NCBI GenBank assembly: GCA_025060055.1
Contig: JANXCK010000179.1
Location: forward strand, 1-7,533
From: Fimbriimonadales bacterium
GTDB taxonomy: Bacteria > Armatimonadota > Fimbriimonadia > Fimbriimonadales > GBS-DC
Direction: 5' to 3'
DNA: 7,533 bases
Positions 1-5,076 of this stretch are shown here, one piece after another. Numbering within the stretch: the first letter of the stretch is position 1; each line of letters starts with the position of its first letter. The position numbers and the translations under genes are program-made. Under the pieces are notes generated by a model. It saw only the letters and a program-made list of their open reading frames with translations, did no database searches and was not told the DNA's origin.

Positions 1-1446
1 GCGGGCGCGTTCGACCTCCACCTGCTCGCGGGCGATGTTCACATCGACCATCTTCACGGCGGTCTCGCCTTGCGCTTGCAGCTCGCGGGCTTTGGCTTCG
101 GCTTGGGCGCGAGTCAGAATCGCCTGCGCCTCCAGCTCGGCAGCCTGCTTTTGCGCTTCGGCTTTCTTCACCTCAGCAAACGCTGCCACCTGCACATCGG
201 TCTCGCGCTTGATGCGCTCCTGCTCGATTTGCTGCTTGGCAGCGATGAGTTTGGCTTGCGCCTCGCGCTCGGCAGCAGCAATCTGCTCGACGGTGATGAT
301 TTGCTGGTTGGCGCGTTCGCGCTCGGCTTGTGCCTCCAGCGCCTGCTTTTCGGCGTCGGCGCGTTCGCGCTCGGCTTGTGCTACAGCAATCTCCTTCTCG
401 CGACGCGCCAGCTCAATCGCCTTCTCGCGGTCGATATCGGTCTTCTGCAGCTCCTGTTGTTTGAGCAGCAGCAGGCGGTCGCGCTCGATGGCTGCCACGC
501 GCACGGCTTGCTCTTGCTGGATCTGCGCTTCCTGCACCTGTCGCTCCTGCTCGATGCGGTAGGTATCCGCCTCGCGTTTCTTCTCCGCCTGCACTTTGGC
601 GACCTCGGCTTGCTGGGCGGCTTCAGCTTCGGCGCGTTGACGCTCCAGCTCCAGAATCTCTTTCTGGGTCTCCACATTTTTGAGCGTGATTTCGCGTCGC
701 GCTTCCTGCTCTAAGCGGTTGCGCTCCACCAGCGCGGCTTGCGTAATCTCGGTAATCTTGCGCTTGCCCTGTGCATCGAAGATGTTGTTGTCCGACAGCA
801 GCTCCTGCGAGGTCTGGTCTAAGCGCGAGATGGTCACCGACTCCAGCGTGAGTCCGTTCTGTTCGAGGTCGGTGCGCACCAGTTGTTGCACGCCGCTGGC
901 GAAGGCGTCGCGCTGGGCGTGTATCTCCACGAGGTCTTTGGTCGCTGCCACGCTGCGCAGCGCGGAGACGAGCTTTTCGAACACGAGTTGCGAGACCGAC
1001 TGCGCGTTCACGGACTTATCGCCCAGCGAGCGCGCGGCGTTCAAAATCGCGTCCACTTCGGGCTGCACCTTGATGTAGAACTCGGCTTTCACATCCACGC
1101 GCAAGTTGTCGCGGGTAATCAGCGCGTCGGGTCCTTTGCGCTCCACTTCGAGTTTCATGGTCTCCAGCGACACGGGCACGAGCGTGTGCAGGTACGGGAA
1201 CACCAGTGCGCCGCTGTCCAGCACGACTCGTCGTCCCCCAAAGCCCGTGCGCACATATGCCATGTTCGCCGACGGGCGCACATAGAACTTGGAGATCATC
1301 AGGAAGGTGAACCCGACGACCAGCAGCACAGCGCCGACGGCGGCGGAAACAATTTGCTGGATGGCGCCCCAGCCTGGCAGGAATGTCCCGCCAAACCCCG
1401 CCAGCAGCATCAGCATCAAGCCAATCAGAATGAACCAGGTGTGCAT
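1..1446 (-). CDS. yqiK: Flotillin-family SPFH membrane protein, YqiK type (3' end beyond window)
   Basis: The frame is open from the ATG at 1446 to the window edge, giving 482 codons without a stop, so the C-terminus lies outside. Residues 1-52 hold two hydrophobic segments (about 3-20 and 28-51). A Band 7/SPFH domain follows at about 57-230, starting ANMAYVRTGFGGRRVVLDSG, which closely resembles E. coli YqiK (AEQAFVRTGLGGQKVV as I remember it). From about 230 to the edge it is an Ala/Glu/Gln/Arg-rich coiled coil, as in flotillins. E. coli YqiK is about 553 residues, so roughly 70 residues are probably missing. Flotillins oligomerise on the inner face of the membrane and organise membrane microdomains. 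The start is fixed by a strong Shine-Dalgarno AAGGAGGT that merges with the TAA of the upstream yqiJ gene (TAAGGAGGT, then ATG). The genes are 12 nt apart and almost certainly cotranscribed, although a promoter-like motif also lies at 1497-1510. Confidence 0.92.
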   Translation of the reverse strand, partial: MHTWFILIGLMLMLLAGFGGTFLPGWGAIQQIVSAAVGAVLLVVGFTFLMISKFYVRPSANMAYVRTGFGGRRVVLDSGALVFPYLHTLVPVSLETMKLEVERKGPDALITRDNLRVDVKAEFYIKVQPEVDAILNAARSLGDKSVNAQSVSQLVFEKLVSALRSVAATKDLVEIHAQRDAFASGVQQLVRTDLEQNGLTLESVTISRLDQTSQELLSDNNIFDAQGKRKITEITQAALVERNRLEQEARREITLKNVETQKEILELERQRAEAEAAQQAEVAKVQAEKKREADTYRIEQERQVQEAQIQQEQAVRVAAIERDRLLLLKQQELQKTDIDREKAIELARREKEIAVAQAERERADAEKQALEAQAERERANQQIITVEQIAAAEREAQAKLIAAKQQIEQERIKRETDVQVAAFAEVKKAEAQKQAAELEAQAILTRAQAEAKARELQAQGETAVKMVDVNIAREQVEVERAR

Positions 1447-1458
1447 CGTTGTACCTCC

Positions 1459-2292
1459 TTAGTGTCCCCCGATGTGTTGAGTTTGTTGCGCTGAGGAGTG
1501 TACCTCAGTCTGTTCTTCGGGCAGTTCCAGTGGGTTGCGCTCCACCCAGTAGAGGTGGGCGTGTTCATCGTAGCGGGCGACGAGGATGGGCGTATCTGCG
1601 GGGATGGTGGGTTCGCCGGGCGCAGCGCGGCACACGATTCGGTGCAGGTTGCCGTAGCGATCGCGCACATGGGCGACGCCGCCTTCATCGGTGATTTCGT
1701 ATACGGCGCGCCCCGTCGCCCCAACCAACCCGTACTTGTCCACAATTGGCGGGGCTTCCTCGCGCAGGATGCGCCGTATCGTTAGCCCTGCTGTGCGCCC
1801 AATCAGCGCCATCGAGACCAGCGCGACCAGCCCCGACAGCGGCACATACAGCGCAGGGGCTTTCAGCAGCGGACCGAAAATCCCGTTGCCAATCAGCCCC
1901 ACAGCACCCCAAATCATCATCAGCAGCGGCAACGCCATCGAGATGGGCAGCCCCATGCCAATGCCGAACAGGTTCAGGATTTTGAGCCAGAGCGGTTTTT
2001 CGGCGTCGGCATCGTGGTCGTGACTGTGAGGCATTTTCGCAGGCGCATGGTCGCTGTGGTCAGCGTCGGCGTGGTCGGCGTGTGCGTCGTGATGCAGCGC
2101 ATCGGCATGTTCCGCGTGCGCGTGATCGGCGTGCCCGTGATCGGCGTGGGCGTGGTCGGCGTGTCCGTCCCCGTGGTCACTGCTTAGGTCAATCAGTCCC
2201 GACAGCGCCAGCCCGAGCAGCAACAGTCCCCCCACTGCCAGCGGCAGGGCGAAGATGAAGTTCCACCACTCCAGAAGCGTCGCCAGCGACAT
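1459..2292 (-). CDS. yqiJ: YqiJ-like OB-fold membrane protein with His/Asp-rich insert
   Basis: This 277-residue protein lies directly upstream of the flotillin, the same order as yqiJ-yqiK in E. coli (YqiJ about 209 residues). Hydrophobic segments are at about 10-36, 106-140 and 146-170. A soluble C-terminal part, about 183-255 (VDKYGLVGATGRAVYEITDEG onward), fits the OB-fold domain of YqiJ/NfeD-like partners of SPFH proteins. NfeD/YqiJ proteins are thought to work with flotillins in membrane organisation. The odd part is residues 39-95, between the first two membrane segments, with 18 His and many Asp in ADHAH/ADHGH repeats; E. coli YqiJ has only a short loop there. The segment looks metal-binding, but that is inference. 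The ATG at 2292 is preceded by a GGAG-type ribosome site and a TATAAT box 16 nt upstream. The length excess over YqiJ is largely explained by the insert. Confidence 0.85.
   Translation of the reverse strand: MSLATLLEWWNFIFALPLAVGGLLLLGLALSGLIDLSSDHGDGHADHAHADHGHADHAHAEHADALHHDAHADHADADHSDHAPAKMPHSHDHDADAEKPLWLKILNLFGIGMGLPISMALPLLMMIWGAVGLIGNGIFGPLLKAPALYVPLSGLVALVSMALIGRTAGLTIRRILREEAPPIVDKYGLVGATGRAVYEITDEGGVAHVRDRYGNLHRIVCRAAPGEPTIPADTPILVARYDEHAHLYWVERNPLELPEEQTEVHSSAQQTQHIGGH
1497..1510 (-). promoter_or_regulatory. GACTGMGGTAYACT motif, possible internal promoter for yqiK
   Basis: On the minus strand this reads GACTGAGGTACACT, inside the 3' end of yqiJ and 50 nt before the yqiK start. 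Near-identical copies lie upstream of the first PspB-like gene (3149-3162) and the DUF433 gene (6437-6450). The similarity to the 3149 copy extends to AAGAACMGACTGAGGTAYACT. It ends in a -10-like TACACT; no clear -35 hexamer is visible. Confidence 0.4.
2008..2178 (-). repeat. His/Asp-coding degenerate short repeat inside yqiJ
   Basis: The DNA here repeats variants of GTGGTCGGCGTG (plus-strand reading) in steps of 6-15 bases and encodes residues 39-95 of the YqiJ-like protein. The protein repeat unit is roughly A-D-H-A/G-H. The low-complexity build suggests growth by slippage, with selection keeping His and Asp. Reading frame is preserved throughout, so length changes must be in multiples of three. 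Confidence 0.8.
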
Positions 2293-2308
2293 CCCCGTCT
2301 CCCACTCA

Positions 2309-2314
2309 ATTATA
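2309..2314 (-). promoter_or_regulatory. -10 box for yqiJ-yqiK
   Basis: The minus strand reads TATAAT, 16 nt before the yqiJ ATG. A TGCAAA at 2332-2337 is placed 17 nt upstream as a weak -35. Transcription would start near 2302 and give a leader of only about 10 nt, which still contains the GGAG ribosome site in part. Confidence 0.55.
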
Positions 2315-2419
2315 CTGCATCGATCAGTTCATTTGCACCCCAGAGGAGGCGGGTTCTCTGTGCCTGCCCCTACGCAGAGCGGCAATCTAATACTAATCGG
2401 TGTTTCAAGTAGCGCAGTC

Positions 2420-2437
2420 GTCGGCGAGGACGCTGAC
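2420..2437 (+). repeat. Hairpin repeat, RGGA-loop family, copy 1
   Basis: GTCGGCG, loop AGGA, CGCTGAC; one non-Watson-Crick pair. Followed by GCTACGGA. It matches the copies at 4226-4247 and 4262-4277 in loop and flanks, with different stem bases. Confidence 0.6.
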
Positions 2438-2485
2438 GCTACGGACGCGCTCTGCGTCGCATCGGCGTCGCGCCGACGGCAACAT

Positions 2486-2511
2486 ACGGTACGAGGGTAT
2501 CCACGCCATCG
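2486..2511 (-). repeat. Hairpin repeat, RGGA-loop family, inverted copy
   Basis: On the minus strand this reads CGATGGCGTGGATACC then CTCGTACCGT and matches the plus-strand copy at 4226 onward at about 21 of 26 positions, with loop TGGA in place of CGGA. It begins right after the stop codon of the second PspB-like gene. Confidence 0.5.
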
Positions 2512-2523
2512 GCTCACGATGGC
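2505..2523 (-). terminator. Palindrome holding the stop codon of the second PspB-like gene
   Basis: A perfect 7-bp stem, GCCATCG/CGATGGC, with a 5-nt loop that contains the TGA (2514-2516, minus strand). It could end transcription or protect the 3' end, but no T-run follows, so a classical intrinsic terminator is doubtful. Confidence 0.4.
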
Positions 2524-2819
2524 AGGATACTGTGGGGTAGTACGCTGCCTTGCTCTTCCAGCGCCCGCACGCGCTCCTGCAGGCTTTCCACTTGCGTCTG
2601 CAGGCTCAGGTGATGCTCCGCGAAAGTATCGCGCAAGGTATGTAGCTCCTCGCGCAGTGCCTGGAGCTGCTTTGTAATCGCCTCGAGGCGCGCGCCACCT
2701 TGCTTCATCTCGCGGCGGTGCTCTAAAATCTCATGCATTATGGCAATGAGCCACATCGGTACGAAAATCACACCCGCTACACCGATTGCTCCGAGTGCCA
2801 GCCACTGCGCCCACTCCAT
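2514..2819 (-). CDS. PspB-like membrane-anchored coiled-coil protein, copy 2
   Basis: This 101-residue protein has one membrane helix at about 5-29, a basic patch (HEILEHRREMK, 29-39) and a coiled coil at about 43-90. The layout matches phage shock protein B (about 75 residues in E. coli; one N-terminal helix plus coiled coil), which acts at the inner membrane with PspC and PspA. Sequence similarity to true PspB is weak, so the call rests on architecture. It is paralogous to the gene just upstream: 20 of 39 residues are identical over 52-90, including SLQERVR-type LQERVR. The ATG at 2819 is chosen because AGGGGGA lies 5 nt before it; a TTG at 2834 is in frame but would overlap the upstream stop and lose that ribosome site. 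The gap to the upstream gene is 11 nt, so the two are translated from one mRNA. Function is not known from sequence. Confidence 0.65.
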   Translation of the reverse strand: MEWAQWLALGAIGVAGVIFVPMWLIAIMHEILEHRREMKQGGARLEAITKQLQALREELHTLRDTFAEHHLSLQTQVESLQERVRALEEQGSVLPHSILPS

Positions 2820-2830
2820 CTGCGTCCCCC

Positions 2831-3130
2831 TCAATAGGTGTGCAAGCGTGCTGCTTGCTCCAACTGTTGTTCTAAGTAGCGCACGCGCTCCTGTAAGTTT
2901 TCCAGATTCGCCTGCAGGCTCATATCGTACTGCGTGGCGGTCTCGCGCAGCTGGGCTATCTCCGCGCGCAGCGCCTCGATCTGCTTGGCGACTTCCTGAT
3001 TGCTCAGCCTACGCTTCTCTAACTCCATCTGCAGCATCTCCTTACGATGCTTCAGCACCATCGCCGTAATCGGTATGAACAGCGCGGGTCCGAAAATAAA
3101 CACTATCGCTGCCAGCGCTACGATGTCCAT
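2831..3130 (-). CDS. PspB-like membrane-anchored coiled-coil protein, copy 1
   Basis: This 99-residue protein has a membrane helix at about 3-25 (MDIVALAAIVFIFGPALFIP), a basic stop-transfer segment (KHRKE, 27-31) and a long coiled coil at about 32-93. It shares architecture and clear sequence similarity with the downstream gene, so the pair arose by tandem duplication; this copy has kept a tail rich in Gln and Ala while the other ends in a Pro/Ser tail. The closest known layout is PspB of the phage shock response; no PspA or PspC is in the window. The ATG at 3130 is preferred to an in-frame ATG at 3211, since the latter would overlap the upstream gene and adds a non-hydrophobic, unconserved stretch. 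AAGGGGA lies 5 nt before the ATG at 3130. A GACTGMGGTAYACT motif sits 18 nt upstream. Confidence 0.65.
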   Translation of the reverse strand: MDIVALAAIVFIFGPALFIPITAMVLKHRKEMLQMELEKRRLSNQEVAKQIEALRAEIAQLRETATQYDMSLQANLENLQERVRYLEQQLEQAARLHTY

Positions 3131-3148
3131 GCTCGTCCCCTTAGCAAA

Positions 3149-3162
3149 AGTATACCTCAGTC
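3149..3162 (-). promoter_or_regulatory. GACTGMGGTAYACT motif upstream of PspB-like pair
   Basis: The minus strand reads GACTGAGGTATACT in the short gap after the FGE-like gene. Its TATACT would serve as a -10 box, giving a leader of about 10 nt before the ATG at 3130. No good -35 is seen. It is the most perfect of the three copies in the window. Confidence 0.45.
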
Positions 3163-3167
3163 GGTTC

Positions 3168-3989
3168 TTAATCGGGCGCAGGGGCGTCGCAGACAACGCG
3201 CAACCCCACAAACGGCGCGTCGGAGAGCCACCAGCGGCTCTTGGGATACTGCGGGTCGGTCATGTTCCATTCCGGGGTTTGGCGAGCGCGTGCGCCTGGA
3301 TGCACCTGCTCGGGCTTATCTGTGAACGCGCCTCCACACGCCACTGCCTTGCCATCCAGACCGAAACACCACTCCATCACATTGCCCAGCATATCGTAAA
3401 GCCCCCACGCATTCGGCTGCTTCTGCTTCACTTTGTGGGGCTTGAGGTCAGAGTTTTCGGCGTGCCATGCCATTTTGTCGATGGCGTCGCGGGGCAGGGG
3501 TGCGCGGGCGAGGACTCCCGCGCGGGCAGCATATTCCCATTCGGCTTCGTTGGGTAGGCGGTACTTCTTGCCTGTCATCTTGCTGAGCCATTCGCAGTAG
3601 CGTTGCGCCGCTGCAAAGGTCATCCCAATCGCGGGGTTGCCCTCGTAGCCAAAGCCGCGATCGATCGCGCCATACGGCTTGCTCGGCTTCGCAACAGCGT
3701 CCGCCCCACGCTGCTTCTCAATCTCGTGAATCTCCTTGTTGAAAGCGTAAGTGCCGTACTCGTCCCAAGTGACCTCTGTTCTGCCCATCCAAAAGCCCTG
3801 AATCGCCACAAGGCGCGTCTTGCTGGGGTCATCAGGGTCGGGCAGCTCGATTTTGCCAGATGGGATGTAAACCATCTCGAACTCGACAGTGGTGCCGGGC
3901 AGTCGCTCGGTGAAGACTTTCAGCGTGGGCGAAGACGGCGTCGCTACCAGCGCCGCCCACGCTGCCCCAACCAGAACCGCTCGTCGCAT
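3168..3989 (-). CDS. Secreted FGE/SUMF1-fold protein lacking catalytic cysteines
   Basis: This 273-residue protein begins with a signal-peptide-like segment (MRRAVLVGAAWAALVATP), so it probably works outside the cytoplasm. The rest fits the formylglycine-generating-enzyme (sulfatase-modifying factor) fold: an early strand at 37-47 (FEMVYIPSGKI), FWMGRTEVTWDEY at 66-78, the hallmark YRLPNEAEWEYAAR at 143-156, WGLYDMLGNVMEW at 195-207 and a closing FVGLRVV at 260-266. True FGE enzymes carry two redox cysteines in GG-S-x-x-C-x(4)-C; here the segment is GGAFTDKPEQV (219-229), with Asp and Val at those places. It is therefore unlikely to convert sulfatase cysteine to formylglycine and may be a binding or structural member of this large family. 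Four other cysteines are present (132, 208, 218, 267). The ATG at 3989 has a TACAAT box exactly 7 nt before it and no clear ribosome site, suggesting a leaderless mRNA. Confidence 0.85.
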   Translation of the reverse strand: MRRAVLVGAAWAALVATPSSPTLKVFTERLPGTTVEFEMVYIPSGKIELPDPDDPSKTRLVAIQGFWMGRTEVTWDEYGTYAFNKEIHEIEKQRGADAVAKPSKPYGAIDRGFGYEGNPAIGMTFAAAQRYCEWLSKMTGKKYRLPNEAEWEYAARAGVLARAPLPRDAIDKMAWHAENSDLKPHKVKQKQPNAWGLYDMLGNVMEWCFGLDGKAVACGGAFTDKPEQVHPGARARQTPEWNMTDPQYPKSRWWLSDAPFVGLRVVCDAPAPD

Positions 3990-3996
3990 GAAACCG

Positions 3997-4002
3997 ATTG
4001 TA
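3997..4002 (-). promoter_or_regulatory. -10 box 7 nt before FGE-like gene (leaderless candidate)
   Basis: The minus strand reads GGTACAAT, then 7 nt, then ATG at 3989. The same spacing and hexamer occur in front of the Lon-domain gene on the plus strand (4375-4380). A start point at about the A of the ATG would give an mRNA without leader. Confidence 0.45.
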
Positions 4003-4039
4003 CCTTTTCCCCAAGAGGGTAAGTCCGTCCGATGAGAGA

Positions 4040-4045
4040 ATTATA
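4040..4045 (-). promoter_or_regulatory. Alternative distal -10 box for FGE-like gene
   Basis: The minus strand reads GGTATAAT. A TTGCGT at 4065-4070 lies 19 nt upstream as a possible -35. It would give a leader of about 44 nt. The 30-nt stretch 4040-4069 has a degenerate copy at 2387-2416 (22 of 30 identical). Confidence 0.4.
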
Positions 4046-4106
4046 CCGATCGGGGTTTCAAATGACGCAATGTCATGAACGGCTCAAGCTGTTCCTCTGC
4101 AGACGA

Positions 4107-4124
4107 AGCCGACCTCCGTCGGCT
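4107..4124. repeat. Perfect 7-bp hairpin
   Basis: AGCCGAC, loop CTCC, GTCGGCT. It directly precedes the 4127-4181 unit. Confidence 0.6.
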
Positions 4125-4126
4125 AT

Positions 4127-4181
4127 AGCCCGTATAGCTCGCGTAGGCGGGCTTGGTTTGCACAGGAACGGCTTCAGCCGT
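4127..4181 (+). repeat. Two-hairpin repeat unit, copy A
   Basis: First stem AGCCCG/CGGGCT (4127-4132 with 4148-4153), linker TTGGTTTGCACAGGA-like, second stem ACGGCT/AGCCGT with loop TC (4168-4181). Positions 4137-4180 align without gaps to 6741-6784 at 34 of 44 bases. An inverted copy lies at 6688-6736. Confidence 0.65.
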
Positions 4182-4225
4182 CTCGGATTTTCCCGCAAAG
4201 GTACGGCGGCATCTTGCCGTCGCTG

Positions 4226-4247
4226 ACGATGGCGCGGACGCCATCGT
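4226..4247 (+). repeat. Hairpin repeat, RGGA-loop family, copy 2 (perfect 9-bp stem)
   Basis: ACGATGGCG, loop CGGA, CGCCATCGT, then ACCTTA. It is the best palindrome of this family in the window, and its right half (GGACGCCATCGTACCT) nearly recurs at 6368-6385. Confidence 0.7.
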
Positions 4248-4261
4248 ACCTTACTGCGTCA

Positions 4262-4277
4262 TCGGCGGGGACGCCGA
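4262..4277 (+). repeat. Hairpin repeat, RGGA-loop family, copy 3
   Basis: TCGGCG, loop GGGA, CGCCGA, followed by CGCCAC. It lies only 14 nt after copy 2, in the same orientation. Confidence 0.6.
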
Positions 4278-4374
4278 CGCCACAGAATTCACGGACACGA
4301 CTGTTCGTGCCACGCCCGACAGCTGCTTCCCCAACATCCCGACGACAGGCGCAAATACAATCGCAGGTATCGGG

Positions 4375-4380
4375 TACAAT
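4375..4380 (+). promoter_or_regulatory. -10 box 7 nt before Lon-domain gene (leaderless candidate)
   Basis: GGTACAAT, then 7 nt, then GTG at 4388. No convincing -35 and no ribosome site are seen. The layout mirrors the one in front of the FGE-like gene. Confidence 0.45.
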
Positions 4381-4387
4381 AGTTGCG

Positions 4388-5062
4388 GTGAACGAGTCTA
4401 TTTGGACAATCCCGCTCTTTCCGTTGGAGACAGTGCTGTTCCCGTACACGGCGCTGCCGCTGCAGATTTTCGAGCCGCGCTACCGTGAGATGGTGATGTA
4501 CTGCCTGGAAAACGACTCTCCGTTTGGGGTAGCGTTGATACGCGCAGGCAGAGAGGTCGGCGATCCGAACGCCGAACCCCACGAGATCGGCACGCTGGCA
4601 CGCATCGGACGCCTGCGTCGCCACCCCGACGGCAGGTTCCACCTGCTGGCACTGGGCGAAGAGCGGTTCCAGATTGTGCGCCTGATACGACACGAAGCGC
4701 CCTACCTCAAAGCCCATGTGCGCCTATGGCGCGACTTCGAGCCGTTCTCATGGGAAGAGGAGCAACGATTCGCCAACGAGGTTGCAGCGCAGTTCCGCGA
4801 GTTCCTGCGTCTGGCACTGGATGCGGGCGGCTTGCGCGTGGAAGAGATCGAGCTGCCACGCAACCCCACGGCGCTCTCGTTCGCAATCGCAGGCACACTG
4901 CAACTGGAGCTACCCCTGCGCCAATACCTGCTGGAACTGCAGGACACGATGGAGCGACTGCGCCTGCTACAACAAATCCTCACGCACCTGAACGCCGCAT
5001 TCGCGTCAGAAATCCTACCGTTCAACCCCGAACACTGGCGCGAGTATGTAAATCGGAATTGA
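4388..5062 (+). CDS. Stand-alone Lon-type substrate-binding (LonN, PUA-like) protein
   Basis: This 224-residue protein consists of the N-terminal domain of Lon protease without ATPase or protease parts. The family signature opens at residue 7 (TIPLFPLETVLFPYTALPLQ) and runs through IFEPRYREMV (28-37), FGVALI (46-51), IGTLARI (67-73) and DGRFHLLALGEERFQI (81-96). A helical half follows (120-205), with a hydrophobic, Gln/Leu-rich bundle at its end. Single-domain LonN proteins of about 200 residues are common in bacteria; their exact role is unclear, and substrate or peptide binding is assumed from Lon. The GTG at 4388 is chosen because the domain begins right there and a -10 box lies 7 nt before it. 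An in-frame ATG at 4214 would run through the intergenic palindromes and add 58 residues without family resemblance. The stop is 14 nt before rlmI, so the two probably form an operon. Confidence 0.85.
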   Translation: MNESIWTIPLFPLETVLFPYTALPLQIFEPRYREMVMYCLENDSPFGVALIRAGREVGDPNAEPHEIGTLARIGRLRRHPDGRFHLLALGEERFQIVRLIRHEAPYLKAHVRLWRDFEPFSWEEEQRFANEVAAQFREFLRLALDAGGLRVEEIELPRNPTALSFAIAGTLQLELPLRQYLLELQDTMERLRLLQQILTHLNAAFASEILPFNPEHWREYVNRN

Positions 5063-5076
5063 TTGAGAGGCAGGCA

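Larger units (their letters stand above)
2293..2513. other. Intergenic region rich in palindromes
   Basis: This 221-bp gap holds no credible gene. It contains the yqiJ promoter, a CTGCCCCTAC block at 2364-2373 also seen at 6261-6270, and a degenerate copy (2387-2416) of the FGE-like gene's promoter region. Hairpins follow at 2420-2437 (GTCGGCG/CGCTGAC, loop AGGA), 2444-2458 (GACGC/GCGTC) and about 2463-2475 (CGGCG/CGCCG), and finally an inverted copy of the CGATGGCG family near 2486-2511. Confidence 0.7.
3990..4387. other. Divergent intergenic region with chain of hairpins
   Basis: This 398-bp gap between two divergently transcribed genes has no credible gene of its own; the open frame that runs in from 4214 is only an upstream extension of the Lon-domain frame. 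It carries promoters at both ends and, in between, successive palindromes: 4062-4076 (ATGAC/GTCAT), 4077-4094 (GAACGGCT/AGCTGTTC, one mismatch), 4107-4124 (AGCCGAC/GTCGGCT), 4127-4153 (AGCCCG/CGGGCT), 4168-4181 (ACGGCT/AGCCGT), about 4205-4217 (CGGCA/TGCCG), 4226-4247 (ACGATGGCG/CGCCATCGT), 4262-4277 (TCGGCG/CGCCGA) and a CACGA/TCGTG stem near 4295-4310. Confidence 0.75.

Noticed and set aside
35..1078. Long plus-strand open frames rich in Ala, Ser, Cys and Leu
   Set aside because: They lie antisense to the coiled-coil and SPFH coding sequence of yqiK, have no domain resemblance and no ribosome sites; GC-rich coiled-coil DNA leaves open antisense frames.
2255..2677. Plus-strand open frame spanning the yqiJ upstream gap
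   Set aside because: It crosses the yqiJ start, the repeats and the PspB-like coding end, has no family resemblance and no ribosome site.
3131..3211. N-terminal extension of the first PspB-like protein from an ATG at 3211
   Set aside because: It would overlap the end of the FGE-like gene and place charged residues before the membrane helix; the ATG at 3130 has its own ribosome site.
4077..4310. CRISPR-like array in the hairpin-rich gap
   Set aside because: The palindromes differ in sequence and spacing and there are no regular spacers of 30-40 nt between identical repeats.
4214..4387. Upstream ATG extension of the Lon-domain protein
   Set aside because: The added 58 residues are translated from intergenic palindromes and do not resemble LonN proteins, which begin at the IPLFPL segment.
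3990..4387. Riboswitch upstream of the Lon-domain gene
   Set aside because: No known aptamer core is recognisable, and the hairpins recur elsewhere in the window in other contexts, which points to dispersed repeats; the likely start site at 4388 also leaves no leader.
4726..5076. Upstream extension of the RlmI frame to 4726
   Set aside because: It would overlap half of the preceding gene in another frame, has no PUA similarity, and a good ribosome site plus the PUA start lie at 5077.
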